Part shown: positions 1 to 6,879 of the stretch, in pieces
How the letters are laid out: each line of letters opens with the position of its first letter
How positions within the stretch are numbered: position 1 is the first letter of the stretch
Source of the DNA: Patescibacteria group bacterium
Lineage (GTDB): Bacteria; Patescibacteriota; Patescibacteriia; JACQRZ01
NCBI GenBank assembly: GCA_038065255.1
Contig: JBBTRI010000017.1
Span: forward strand, 1-34,453
Direction of reading: 5' to 3'
Length of the DNA: 34,453 nucleotides
Position numbers and translations under genes: made by a program
Notes under the pieces: generated by a model
Database searches by the model: none
What the model was told of the DNA's origin: nothing
Seen by the model: only the letters and a program-made list of their open reading frames with translations

Positions 1-322
1 AGGCGGCAATACCCCATTCTTCACGTGTGAAGCCCTTAAATTTGTATAATCCAAAAAGTACTGCACAGCGTACACTTAAAAAAAGCGCTCCATTGATAAT
101 AAAGATTGGATTGCGCTTTACGATTCCATAGATAATCGTTGAGGTGCAGAGCGCTACAAAGAATAGAAACCACCGAGTTGAAAGCGACTCTCCGGATTTA
201 TTACGCCACACCATCACAGCTTGACTAAAGACCACGCCTACTTCTAGGATCGAAATAAGGGTAATAGTGATTTCCCAAAACAGCTTTGAATCAAAAAGTG
301 CTTCAAGATATGGAATGTACAC
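1..322 (-). CDS. SemiSWEET/PQ-loop-like small membrane protein (3' part outside window)
   Basis: The reading frame runs off the left edge, so only about 107 N-terminal residues are visible. Three hydrophobic helices can be seen, and the first contains a PQ-loop-like stretch (SQAVMVWRNKSGESLSTRWF) as in SemiSWEET sugar transporters and related PQ-loop proteins. The canonical PQ is replaced by QA. The family forms small membrane carriers that work as dimers. I chose the GTG at 322 because an in-frame stop lies just upstream and because a TTGACA-17-TAGACT promoter would place the transcript start exactly at this GTG. The substrate is unknown. Other small three-helix families (for example lipid-A-disaccharide-synthase N-terminal-like proteins) share this look, so the family call is moderate. 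Confidence 0.6.
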   Translation of the reverse strand, partial: MYIPYLEALFDSKLFWEITITLISILEVGVVFSQAVMVWRNKSGESLSTRWFLFFVALCTSTIIYGIVKRNPIFIINGALFLSVRCAVLFGLYKFKGFTREEWGIAA

Positions 323-328
323 ATCGCT

Positions 329-357
329 AGTCTATTGACATATGTGCTATTTGTCAA
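329..357 (-). promoter_or_regulatory. Promoter of the SemiSWEET-like gene, leaderless geometry
   Basis: On the minus strand TTGACA (357-352), a 17-bp spacer and TAGACT (334-329) form a near-consensus sigma-70-type promoter. Standard spacing puts +1 at 322, the first base of the GTG start codon. Confidence 0.75.
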
Positions 358-411
358 GCATGTCATGAAACTTTTTTTAAAAAAAGCCCGCGATATCGCG
401 TGGCTTATACT

Positions 412-990
412 CTACAAATTCTGCGGAACACTTTTTTGGGGTAGCTGTATTTCTTCAAAGCTCCCTTCCGGAAGATCGAGTGCTTCCATGAATTTTTCAA
501 TTCCTTTTTTCGATGACATAATACTAAAAGAATTGCTTGACCGATACCCAACTCCGCTTGATCCGATATAGAGTCTGGCGCCTTTTCGTTTTACAAATAC
601 AAATGCTTCAATAGCGCGCAGTATACCGCTTGGTGTATGCTTTCCCGAGAGAAGATCAATATCAATATCGACACCAACAATATGCGCTCTCACAGTTTGT
701 AGCGCACCAGCCATAGTAGGATGGAGTGAGTTGGGGTGAAGTAATGAGAATTCTTGAAGAGGCATACGCGACCAAAAAGATTCATCGGATACGTCCTTAA
801 GAAAGTCTCTTACGATATCAAAATCTCTTTTGATTTCAGGGGTAGCCGCCGTTCTTGTCGATACCTCTCTCATCTTTTGTATGATCCCCTCCTTTAATAG
901 TCGCACAAATGAAGGCTCTGGCGGGGTAATGCCGATTGTTGCAAGTTCCCTTTTCAAAAGTACAGTATGATCAATGGATTTCTTTTTCAT
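412..990 (-). CDS. Hypothetical protein, 192 aa
   Basis: I do not recognise this family. The protein is soluble, with no signal peptide or membrane segment. It has a charged helical N-terminal half (residues 1-80) and a C-terminal half predicted to be mixed alpha/beta (residues about 95-190). That half holds a run of alternating hydrophobics (VRAHIVGVDIDIDLLSG, AFVFVKRKGARLYIGSSG). The start at 990 is ATG followed by a lysine run. A TTGACA-16-TATACT promoter lies 23-50 bp upstream. The gene stands alone between the SemiSWEET-like gene and the C39-like protease, all on the minus strand. Coding potential is supported by the long open frame with a promoter and an ordinary amino-acid composition. 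Function is unknown. Confidence 0.7.
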   Translation of the reverse strand: MKKKSIDHTVLLKRELATIGITPPEPSFVRLLKEGIIQKMREVSTRTAATPEIKRDFDIVRDFLKDVSDESFWSRMPLQEFSLLHPNSLHPTMAGALQTVRAHIVGVDIDIDLLSGKHTPSGILRAIEAFVFVKRKGARLYIGSSGVGYRSSNSFSIMSSKKGIEKFMEALDLPEGSFEEIQLPQKSVPQNL

Positions 991-1012
991 GCTTATCCAT
1001 TCTTCGAAGAAA

Positions 1013-1040
1013 GAGTATAAAAAAATGAGAAATGTGTCAA
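1013..1040 (-). promoter_or_regulatory. Promoter of the 192-aa hypothetical gene
   Basis: On the minus strand TTGACA (1040-1035), a 16-bp spacer and TATACT (1018-1013). The predicted start is about 16 nt upstream of the ATG at 990. The leader has no strong SD. Confidence 0.7.
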
Positions 1041-1053
1041 TACTTTGCGTGAT

Positions 1054-1707
1054 TTATTTTTTAGAAACGACGATCATGTGTTTTTGAATACCTTTTCGCT
1101 TCTGATGATCTCCGGTTGGGTAATCATTGATCGCTTTAAAAAAACGTTTTTCAGGATAACGGAAATGCTCACCTCGTTTTGTTCCGGGGTCATTCGTAAT
1201 AAATTCTTTTGTTGCCTGGTCGTATCCAACTACAACGAGCATGTGGTGCTCAGGCCCCTGCCCAGTGTAATAGGGATTTTTGAGAATACGTCCATCGACT
1301 TGAATAAGAAGAATGGCGTCGCGGGCAAGTTCATGTATGAGATCCCCGATTGTTTTAATAAGTTTTGTCTGTGTGGCTGAATACGTATAATAACCTCTAA
1401 TAAGTCGTACTTCAGTATCATGCGGAGAGGTGTCGACAAACGAACCATATTTTTTCTTTTGGAAATCGCTTAACGCAATAATTTCTTTTTGTGCGGCTGA
1501 TCGTGTGAGTTTTTCATTCTGTACCCAGGTAAGAGCCATGATAACTGAAGCTTCCTCGCATCCATTCTGAAGCCGCGCATCCTTCCATTCGCCAAGGGGA
1601 GCCTGTGACGTAAAGGGAACGTTAGGGAAAAAAATTTCCTTTGCACTGACGTGCAAAGGTATTAGAAAAAGAAAACCAATAATACTAGTTATGATGAAGT
1701 GCTTCAT
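1054..1707 (-). CDS. Secreted C39-like (papain-fold) peptidase
   Basis: The 217-residue protein begins with a signal peptide (residues 1-22, ending HVSA-KE) and continues as one Peptidase_C39-like domain. The expected catalytic elements are visible: Cys50 in QNGCEEAS, the histidine pair His154/His155 in EHHMLVVVGYD, and Asn172-Asp173 in ITNDPG. Proteins of this family are extracellular or periplasmic cysteine peptidases of mostly unknown substrate. They are common in CPR and Firmicutes. The signal peptide places it outside the membrane, with the other wall-active enzymes of this region. The ATG at 1707 is supported by a promoter whose +1 falls at 1709. Catalytic residues look intact, so activity is plausible. 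Confidence 0.85.
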   Translation of the reverse strand: MKHFIITSIIGFLFLIPLHVSAKEIFFPNVPFTSQAPLGEWKDARLQNGCEEASVIMALTWVQNEKLTRSAAQKEIIALSDFQKKKYGSFVDTSPHDTEVRLIRGYYTYSATQTKLIKTIGDLIHELARDAILLIQVDGRILKNPYYTGQGPEHHMLVVVGYDQATKEFITNDPGTKRGEHFRYPEKRFFKAINDYPTGDHQKRKGIQKHMIVVSKK

Positions 1708-1715
1708 GAGTATAT

Positions 1716-1744
1716 AAGATACCAGATGAGGAGGATATAGTAAA
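1716..1744 (-). promoter_or_regulatory. Promoter of the C39-like peptidase gene, leaderless geometry
   Basis: On the minus strand TTTACT (1744-1739), a 17-bp spacer and TATCTT (1721-1716). The predicted +1 is about 1709 and the ATG is at 1707, leaving no room for an SD sequence. The -35 box is imperfect. Confidence 0.5.
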
Positions 1745-1763
1745 TGTATGATGGATCAAACTT

Positions 1764-1792
1764 TTGACATTAACGAATAGTTCTTTTAGTAT
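1764..1792 (+). promoter_or_regulatory. Promoter of the glycosidase-like lipoprotein gene
   Basis: TTGACA (1764-1769), a 17-bp spacer and TAGTAT (1787-1792). The predicted +1 is about 1799, leaving a short leader of roughly 20 nt to the ATG at 1819 without an SD. Confidence 0.7.
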
Positions 1793-1818
1793 TCTCGACA
1801 TGTACATTGACCGCTACC

Positions 1819-3021
1819 ATGGTAAGAAAGCATAGATTTTCTGCACGATTAGGTATCTCACTTTCTCTCGCATTTCTCTTCTCTGCATGCGCGGTGGTGC
1901 CAGTGCCAATTGCGTTACAGACTGTATCGCCAAGCACCACGCAGCAGACTGTTCAGCCGACGCTGTCACCAACACTTGCTCCATCTCCGTCACCGACGCT
2001 ATCGGTGGTGCCAAGTGCTACGCCAAGCGTGCTTCCTACAGAAGCCCCCTTTGACTACGAACGCCTGAAAGGAATGACTCTTGGTTTTACCTATTCGCTG
2101 CCACATAGCATGTGGTTGTGTGAAGGTGGGCGATGCGATCCGCGCGGCCTCTTGCTGACACTCATTCAGGAGCTTGCTCCAGAGATTTTGCGCTACGAGC
2201 TCTACTGGAATTGGGCGCAAGACGATGGACCGAACTCACTTAAGCTTGACTACAATCTTGAGTGGCAACTCAGATACGCAGCGCAAGCAGGAATCAAAAA
2301 AGTCATTCTCTGCTTGGGAAGGAAGGTGCCGCATTGGCCGGAGTATCATATTCCACCGTGGGTTGCCAAGCTTTCCGAAGAAGAGCAGAAGCGCTATCTT
2401 CTGGCTTACATCGAGATGGTTGTCAAAGCGTATGCAAGCGATACACGAATTTCGCATTGGCAGCTTGAAAATGAGCTGTACTATGCGGACGGAAGTACGT
2501 TTGGTATCGGCAAGCCCTTTAGCGATCAGGAAGCATTCTTTGCGCAACAGGCGGAGATTATTCGCAAGTATGACAAGCTCAATCGGTCGATCATCGCAAC
2601 AGTTTCCGGCGACAAAGGAGATTTTATCAAAACCGCAAAGAGCGCCAATATTCTTGGCTTTACGTTTTTCTCGATCTCCTATGATAACGGAGGATACGTA
2701 GAGCATACCTACGGCACTCCAAAAAGCGATTATGGCACTGCTGGTATGTTTCGAGCGAAACTCGCAGAGTCTGGGCTTGAAAGCTGGGACATAGAACACC
2801 AAGCAGAGACCTGGGCGCGAGAATCACTTCGAGATATTTCACTTGAAGAAGCCAGTAAAAGCATGAATCCGAATCGAGTGAAGCGGGACCTAACATTTGT
2901 GATGGACGCAGGAGTTACAACGGGTATATTCTGGGGTGCAGAGCAATGGAAGGATCTTGAAAGAAGGGGTGATTCTTCAATGCTTAACTTCATGAAAAAA
3001 ATCTTTGCGGCAGCAAAGTAA
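1819..3021 (+). CDS. Lipoprotein with TIM-barrel glycoside-hydrolase-like domain
   Basis: The 400-residue product starts with a lipoprotein signal (LAFLFSAC). A Pro/Thr/Ser-rich linker of about 45 residues follows, then a domain of about 320 residues resembling clan-A (beta/alpha)8 glycoside hydrolases of the GH5/GH39/GH42 type. The segment HWQLENELYY has the position and look of the acid/base Asn-Glu motif at the end of strand 4. The C-terminal GIFWGAEQW resembles the last barrel strand. A second catalytic glutamate may be in SWDIEHQAETW. By family, such proteins cleave or bind beta-linked polysaccharides on the cell surface. I start at ATG 1819 (MVRKHRF...) rather than the in-frame TTG at 1807. 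A rho-independent terminator follows directly, so the gene is probably monocistronic. The exact GH family and activity cannot be read from sequence alone. Confidence 0.75.
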   Translation: MVRKHRFSARLGISLSLAFLFSACAVVPVPIALQTVSPSTTQQTVQPTLSPTLAPSPSPTLSVVPSATPSVLPTEAPFDYERLKGMTLGFTYSLPHSMWLCEGGRCDPRGLLLTLIQELAPEILRYELYWNWAQDDGPNSLKLDYNLEWQLRYAAQAGIKKVILCLGRKVPHWPEYHIPPWVAKLSEEEQKRYLLAYIEMVVKAYASDTRISHWQLENELYYADGSTFGIGKPFSDQEAFFAQQAEIIRKYDKLNRSIIATVSGDKGDFIKTAKSANILGFTFFSISYDNGGYVEHTYGTPKSDYGTAGMFRAKLAESGLESWDIEHQAETWARESLRDISLEEASKSMNPNRVKRDLTFVMDAGVTTGIFWGAEQWKDLERRGDSSMLNFMKKIFAAAK

Positions 3022-3028
3022 TATGCGC

Positions 3029-3057
3029 GACCCGTCTGGTGAGATGGGTCTTTTTAT
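3029..3057 (+). terminator. Rho-independent terminator after the glycosidase-like gene
   Basis: A nine-pair stem (GACCCGTCT / AGATGGGTC with one G-T wobble) with a GGTG loop is followed by five T residues. It begins 7 nt after the stop codon. Confidence 0.85.
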
Positions 3058-3140
3058 TTTCGAGAGATGTTGACATAGTGAGTTCTAACTTCTAATACAC
3101 CATCCCCAGGTATTCTTGGATATTTATTTTTTATAAATGA

Positions 3141-3169
3141 AAGCCCCTCACTTTGAGAATAGGGGGCTT
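3141..3169 (-). terminator. Probable terminator of the GC-rich beta-strand gene
   Basis: Inverted repeat AAGCCCC (3141-3147) / GGGGCTT (3163-3169), 29 bp beyond the stop of the minus-strand gene. On that strand it is followed by an AT-rich tract rather than a clean T-run, so termination strength is uncertain. Confidence 0.5.
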
Positions 3170-3197
3170 CCAACTGCAGTTGAGAAAAAGGTACTAA

Positions 3198-3638
3198 TTA
3201 GAAACTTATGGTGAGTCGGGGGGAGATGATCAGCCCGACATCGGCTGATCCGCTCGCGAACGTGACGGTTGGTCCCATCCCGATCCCTACCCTCACGTTT
3301 TTCGTGAGAGAGACGGACGGAGCGACGAGGATAGCGCCAGAATGGGACGTAAGCGTGAGATTGGTCGAGTACGACCCGACCACGGCCACCCCTACGCCAT
3401 TGCCGATAGGGAGTGCAATCCCCATCCCAGCTCCGGGTAGGATTACTCCGTTCGGTGTCACCGCCGCGCCAATCTCGCCGATGAGCGCTTTCCCGTCACC
3501 GACAGGGACGGCAGTGCCGATGGTCGTGTAGATACTCGTTTTGACCGATGATCCCAGTCTGATTCCCGGGGACACACTGACCGTAATGCTCGGTGTTGCC
3601 ATTGCGAGGGCTAATCCACCGACGAGTGCGAAACTCAT
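3198..3638 (-). CDS. GC-rich, Gly/Val-rich beta-strand protein, possibly barrel-like
   Basis: The 146-residue product has a short hydrophobic N-terminus (MSFALVGGLALAMA). The rest consists almost entirely of alternating small and hydrophobic residues broken by Gly/Asn/Ser-Gly turns, and it ends in ...RLTISF. About eight to ten beta-strands with a terminal aromatic residue are the pattern of small outer-membrane beta-barrels. CPR bacteria are thought to have no classical outer membrane, so the role is unclear. The gene is much richer in G+C than its flanks. It has its own TTGACA-17-TATACT promoter and one of the strongest SD sequences in the window (GAGGAGGAAG, on the minus strand at 3651-3642). 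An opposite-strand open frame covers the same DNA but lacks these signals. No family is recognised. Confidence 0.7.
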   Translation of the reverse strand: MSFALVGGLALAMATPSITVSVSPGIRLGSSVKTSIYTTIGTAVPVGDGKALIGEIGAAVTPNGVILPGAGMGIALPIGNGVGVAVVGSYSTNLTLTSHSGAILVAPSVSLTKNVRVGIGMGPTVTFASGSADVGLIISPRLTISF

Positions 3639-3672
3639 GACTTCCTCCTCTTTTTGTTTTGCATGCGATTAT

Positions 3673-3701
3673 AGTATATCATATTTTATTGTATATGTCA
3701 A
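3673..3701 (-). promoter_or_regulatory. Strong promoter of the GC-rich beta-strand gene
   Basis: On the minus strand TTGACA (3701-3696), a 17-bp spacer and TATACT (3678-3673), nearly ideal. The leader of about 28 nt carries GAGGAGGAAG before the ATG at 3638. Confidence 0.85.
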
Positions 3702-3749
3702 TGGTGATAATACTAAAAAGTATTATAAATATAACTAATAATGCACATT

Positions 3750-3766
3750 ATGCCATGATATGGTAT
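3750..3766. promoter_or_regulatory. Candidate operator palindrome upstream of the TrmB-like gene
   Basis: Imperfect inverted repeat ATGCCAT-GAT-ATGGTAT, one mismatch per half-site. It lies 71-87 bp before the TrmB-like start codon, between two divergent promoters. It is a possible autoregulatory site, by inference only. Confidence 0.4.
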
Positions 3767-3785
3767 GATTAATAATTGCTAAATG

Positions 3786-3805
3786 TATTATAATTATCTA
3801 TAATA
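3786..3805. promoter_or_regulatory. AT-rich inverted repeat upstream of the TrmB-like gene
   Basis: Perfect 7-bp arms TATTATA / TATAATA separated by 6 bp. The tract is very AT-rich, so chance occurrence is plausible. It may be a second operator or simply promoter DNA. Confidence 0.3.
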
Positions 3806-3824
3806 ATAGTGTCATAAGAAATAT

Positions 3825-3830
3825 GATAAT
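3825..3830 (+). promoter_or_regulatory. -10 element of the TrmB-like gene, leaderless geometry
   Basis: GATAAT (overlapping TATGAT at 3822-3827) ends 6 nt before the ATG at 3837. Normal spacing would start the RNA at the ATG itself. The -35 region is weak, as often seen for regulated promoters. Confidence 0.5.
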
Positions 3831-3836
3831 GTAGCT

Positions 3837-5381
3837 ATGCTTGAGAACAATCTTGAATCTCTGGGGCTTACAAAAAACGAGATAACTGTGTATCTCGTAC
3901 TAGTTGAGAAAAAAAAATTAAAAGCAGGCGAAGTGATAAAAATAACGAAACTTCATCGGAACCTCGTGTACCAGGCATTAGAAAAGCTTGAACAGCGAGG
4001 GTTAGTATCAAAAATGATACAGAATAGTATTTTTGTTTTTGAAGCAAATCACCCTTCGCATTTGCTGGAATCACTTGATCAGCAGAGAATTATCGCACAA
4101 GAAGTTATTGACGAACTTAAGAAGCGTGAAGCAGGCGGACATCGTAATATTCGTGTGTATGATGGTATTGAGGGTATTTTACAAGCACGTAGACAGTCGC
4201 TTGAATTAAAGAGTGGAGAAACATTATATGCTTTAGGAGTTTTTCCGGTTTCTTCAGGTTTGGAATATAACAAAGAATGGGAGCGCTTTCATCAAGAGCG
4301 CGTAAAAAAGGAAATTAACTTTCGAGTTTTGTATGATCGAAAAACATCAAGCGAACATCTTTCATTAAGAAATACACAGGCCTTAACACAGGCGAGATAT
4401 TTGCCATCGAATGTAAAATCCCCAGTTCGATTTGAAATGTATGGGGATGTGGTATCTATTGTGCTTCCCAAAAGCGGACCTGTTACATTTTCACTCAAAT
4501 CAAAAGAAGCTGCCGAAGGGCTGCGAGAGTATTTTGAATATCTATGGAATCAAGAAGTGGTAGTTGAAAATGGAGTCGAAGCGATTGGCAATGCATTTTA
4601 TGAGATGCTGGCCGATCTTGAAAAAGAAGAAGAGTATTGTGTTATTGGCGCATCCGATACTTTTCAGCAAATAATGTCATCATCATTTTTTACGGCCTAT
4701 CATACACTACGAGTTGCAAAAGGAGTTCGCGTGCGCATGCTGACTCGCGCCGACTCTCTGGATCTTGTGCGAGAGAATAGTATCCGTGCTGGTGACACAG
4801 AAGGAAGGCTTAGTGAATTTCGCGTGATGAAAACCGGGCAATCTCTACCTATTCAGATAAATCTCTATGGCAAAAAAACCCTTTTGATTATCTACGGCAA
4901 AAACCCCTGTGTGATGCGTTTTGATCGCTCAGACGTGCATGATTTGTTTCAGAATTATTTTAACGAACTATGGAATCAAAAAACGCAGACACTGAACGGT
5001 TTTGATGGGATACGGCAGTTGTGCCAAAAGGTGATTGATGAAAAGAAAGACCTCTACCTTATTGCTGCAAATGGACATCTTTTGCGGGACCATAAGGAAT
5101 TTTATGAAGAATTTACTAGCCAGCGTGTACAGCATTCGATCAGTCTTCATGCGATTGCAATCGAGTCTGTACGAGGAACGCCTTTTGCTTCTCTGCCACG
5201 TGCGCACTTTAAATACCTTTCAGAGGATTTTGGAAGCCCGATGGTTGTGTGGATTTTTGGAGAAACTGTGGCGCATGTACTCTTTCAAAAACCGGAAATT
5301 GTTTTTCTGATCACCGACAGCACTGTTGCGTCGTACTACCGGAATTATTTTAAAGCCCTTCAGGATCTTGCATCGGAATAA
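3837..5381 (+). CDS. TrmB-family transcription regulator with three tandem sensor modules
   Basis: The 514-residue protein has an N-terminal winged helix (residues 1-75: LGLTKNEITVYLVLVE, then NLVYQALEKLEQRGLV), typical of TrmB. A short coiled linker follows (75-100). After it come three consecutive modules of about 125-135 residues (105-240, 246-382, 388-510). Each begins with a 'G-I/V..' helix and ends in related helices: EYFEYLWNQE, NYFNELWNQK and NYFKALQDLA. TrmB regulators bind DNA through the winged helix and small ligands, often sugars, through a phospholipase-D-like effector domain. One or two such modules is usual, so three is noteworthy. ATG 3837 is used because no SD or other start fits and a -10 box sits just before it. 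The neighbouring lipoprotein is a possible target. Confidence 0.85.
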   Translation: MLENNLESLGLTKNEITVYLVLVEKKKLKAGEVIKITKLHRNLVYQALEKLEQRGLVSKMIQNSIFVFEANHPSHLLESLDQQRIIAQEVIDELKKREAGGHRNIRVYDGIEGILQARRQSLELKSGETLYALGVFPVSSGLEYNKEWERFHQERVKKEINFRVLYDRKTSSEHLSLRNTQALTQARYLPSNVKSPVRFEMYGDVVSIVLPKSGPVTFSLKSKEAAEGLREYFEYLWNQEVVVENGVEAIGNAFYEMLADLEKEEEYCVIGASDTFQQIMSSSFFTAYHTLRVAKGVRVRMLTRADSLDLVRENSIRAGDTEGRLSEFRVMKTGQSLPIQINLYGKKTLLIIYGKNPCVMRFDRSDVHDLFQNYFNELWNQKTQTLNGFDGIRQLCQKVIDEKKDLYLIAANGHLLRDHKEFYEEFTSQRVQHSISLHAIAIESVRGTPFASLPRAHFKYLSEDFGSPMVVWIFGETVAHVLFQKPEIVFLITDSTVASYYRNYFKALQDLASE

Positions 5382-5400
5382 AAAAATCTTATACAGAGCC

Positions 5401-5428
5401 TTGACCTTTTCAATACCAACGATACACT
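5401..5428 (+). promoter_or_regulatory. Probable promoter of the 192-aa lipoprotein gene
   Basis: TTGACC (5401-5406), a 16-bp spacer and TACACT (5423-5428). The predicted +1 is about 14 nt before the ATG at 5449, with no SD in the leader. Confidence 0.5.
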
Positions 5429-5448
5429 CAACAGCGAGTACCTTGTCA

Positions 5449-6027
5449 ATGAATAACACGATACGTATTAGTATTGTATCGGTACTTTGTGCCAATGCGC
5501 TATCAGGATGCTTATTGAATATACGAGAATGGACGAAAGCAAAAATCGTGATTACTGAAATACCCCTTGTTCCTTCCGAAGGAGTCGTTGGTGATGATGG
5601 TTGGCTTGAAGCGAAAAGACTTAAGATTATCTCCAATCAAGATACATCACTCTTTTCACTGAGATTTTCGAAGCGCAGCCTTTTTCAAGATGATTCATCT
5701 CTTCGAATTCCTTATGACCCCATACCTGAATGGTCGATGAGTCGCGGAGCTCTTGTGGTGAATAATTTCACACAGGAAGTTGTTGATTATCGGCAGGGAG
5801 GATTTACTTTTTATAAGGACATTGAGCTTGCAGCGCATCGCGAAACAATGGTATCACTGGAAGTACGACTCTTACCTGTTGAAGACACGGGATGGATCAG
5901 TTTCTGTGTAAGTGGATATTCTCATCCTGATGATGGTGAAGTTACTGATCTGAGCTTCTGCAGTAAACCATTTATCGTCCATCCAAGAAGCCCTGACAAT
6001 AAAAAGAAAGAACCTTTGTCGCTTTAA
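5449..6027 (+). CDS. Putative lipoprotein, 192 aa
   Basis: The N-terminus reads as a lipoprotein signal peptide: a hydrophobic core with lipobox LSGC, so the mature protein would start at Cys21. The mature part (about 170 residues) looks like a beta-rich extracellular domain with two cysteines near the C-terminus (SFCVSGYS and LSFCSKPF) that could form a disulfide. It ends in a lysine-rich tail. I recognise no family. The frame is open further upstream, but ATG 5449 is the only start that gives an export signal and it follows a plausible promoter. It lies 67 bp after the TrmB-like gene in the same direction, so co-regulation is possible. A hairpin terminator follows immediately. Confidence 0.7.
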   Translation: MNNTIRISIVSVLCANALSGCLLNIREWTKAKIVITEIPLVPSEGVVGDDGWLEAKRLKIISNQDTSLFSLRFSKRSLFQDDSSLRIPYDPIPEWSMSRGALVVNNFTQEVVDYRQGGFTFYKDIELAAHRETMVSLEVRLLPVEDTGWISFCVSGYSHPDDGEVTDLSFCSKPFIVHPRSPDNKKKEPLSL

Positions 6028-6052
6028 ACCTCCAACTCAGGAGGTCTTTTTA
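6028..6052 (+). terminator. Rho-independent terminator after the 192-aa lipoprotein gene
   Basis: ACCTCC / GGAGGT stem (6028-6033, 6040-6045) with a 6-nt loop, then CTTTTTATT, directly after the stop codon. Confidence 0.8.
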
Positions 6053-6057
6053 TTAAC

Positions 6058-6088
6058 ATAAACACCTCCTTTCAGGAGATGTCTTTGT
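6058..6088. terminator. Second hairpin of the 'ACACCTCC...GGAGATG' type
   Basis: CACCTCC-TTTCA-GGAGATG (one mismatch), flanked by an A-rich 5' side and a T-rich 3' side. It is related to hairpins at 6704 and 8384. It may act as a back-up or bidirectional terminator between convergent genes. Confidence 0.5.
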
Positions 6089-6166
6089 GGTGTGCCATCA
6101 TGGAGGATGTTGGACCTGCATTTGAGTGAAGAGCTAGTAGTATGATTAATATTCCAGATCTTCAAT

Positions 6167-6673
6167 CTACGTCATGTTTTTCAAAAATAACTTAATCTCC
6201 ATATAGTTTTTAAAACGAACTATCTTTTTCTCTTTTGGCTGTCTTGCGAGAATACTTTCAATTCGAAGAGCATTGTTCTTTGGAAAGTTCCAGATAAATT
6301 TTAAAAATTCGAGATCAAGGACTTCGTCGCATCCATTTGCTGCATCGGGTCGTGTTTTTTTGTGAAACATGATTCTTCGCTTGATGACATTCCACAGACA
6401 CTGCCAGACAGGAAAGTCGAAGTAAAAAATCGTATCAGCATCTTGTATCCAGTGTTCCATTGAGTTGGTGTAATTGCCATCGATAATCCACCGATCCCTA
6501 GCTATCGCCGCAAGCACTTTCTTTTCAAAAACTTCTTTTTCTTCCTTAATCCACCCTGGTTTCCAAAAAAGTTGATCTAAGTGAATCACGGGAATATGCA
6601 AGTGATCGCTGAGTTTTTGAGCGAGCGTGCTTTTGCCAGAACCGCTTATTCCGATGATAAGTATTTTTTTCAT
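6167..6673 (-). CDS. FlaR-like P-loop kinase (adenylate-kinase fold)
   Basis: The 168-residue protein opens with the P-loop MKKILIIGISGSGKSTLA and continues with HLDQLFWKPGW and RWIIDGNY. These are the signature segments of the 'topology modulation protein FlaR'/adenylate-kinase-like family. An Arg-rich lid (NVIKRRIMFHKKTRPD) follows. Such proteins are cytoplasmic nucleotide-binding enzymes whose physiological substrate is not established. I start at ATG 6673 rather than the two further upstream ATGs. The P-loop then begins at the usual position, and a perfect TATAAT lies exactly 7 nt before this ATG, inside the longer frame. It is convergent with the lipoprotein gene. Intact Walker A and family length make it a probable active enzyme. 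Confidence 0.85.
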   Translation of the reverse strand: MKKILIIGISGSGKSTLAQKLSDHLHIPVIHLDQLFWKPGWIKEEKEVFEKKVLAAIARDRWIIDGNYTNSMEHWIQDADTIFYFDFPVWQCLWNVIKRRIMFHKKTRPDAANGCDEVLDLEFLKFIWNFPKNNALRIESILARQPKEKKIVRFKNYMEIKLFLKNMT

Positions 6674-6680
6674 ACATTCT

Positions 6681-6686
6681 ATTATA
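6681..6686 (-). promoter_or_regulatory. -10 box of the FlaR-like gene, leaderless geometry
   Basis: TATAAT on the minus strand (6686-6681) with 7 nt to the ATG at 6673, so the predicted +1 is about 6674. No clear -35 box was found. Confidence 0.55.
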
Positions 6687-6703
6687 CGTAATTTCTCCAT
6701 AAA

Positions 6704-6735
6704 CAAAAACACCTTCTTTTCAGAAAATGTTTACA
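6704..6735. terminator. Third member of the short hairpin family (degenerate)
   Basis: AAACACCTTCTTTTCAGAAA... aligns with the hairpins at 6058 and 8384, but several stem pairs are lost. Its position in the spacer upstream of the FlaR-like gene suggests a decayed terminator-like repeat. Confidence 0.3.
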
Positions 6736-6838
6736 TGTGGCGGCATTGCGGATAGTGCACTTTAGTTGGAATCGGAGCCGCTACCGGAGCCTGCAATTGC
6801 CACCATAGTATCTTGTGAAGCGTTTTATTTATCAGCTA

Positions 6839-6847
6839 TGTTATAAT
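6839..6847 (+). promoter_or_regulatory. Extended -10 promoter of the SleB-like gene
   Basis: TGT-TATAAT (6839-6847) is a textbook extended -10, with no good -35 box. The predicted +1 is about 6854, giving a leader of roughly 26 nt to the ATG at 6880. Confidence 0.6.
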
Positions 6848-6879
6848 TGATTCAAGAAGGAATTACGCAAAAGCTTTGT

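Noticed and set aside
1807-1818. TTG at 1807 as start of the glycosidase-like lipoprotein
   Set aside because: ATG 1819 gives a better signal peptide N-terminus (MVRKHR). The TTG version adds only four residues.
3208-3531. 107-aa plus-strand ORF opposite the GC-rich beta-strand gene
   Set aside because: It has no SD or promoter. The minus-strand frame has both plus a signal-like N-terminus, and the ORF is a product of high GC content.
3680-3836. Direct TA-rich repeats upstream of trmB as a CRISPR or tandem array
   Set aside because: No regular repeat-spacer pattern; the similarity is explained by extreme AT content.
6762-6806. Short minus-strand Gly/Ser-rich reading frame (MVAIAGSGSGSDSN) ending before the hairpin at 6704
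   Set aside because: Only 14 codons, no promoter or SD. It might be the tail of a decayed gene, but the evidence is too thin to call a pseudogene.
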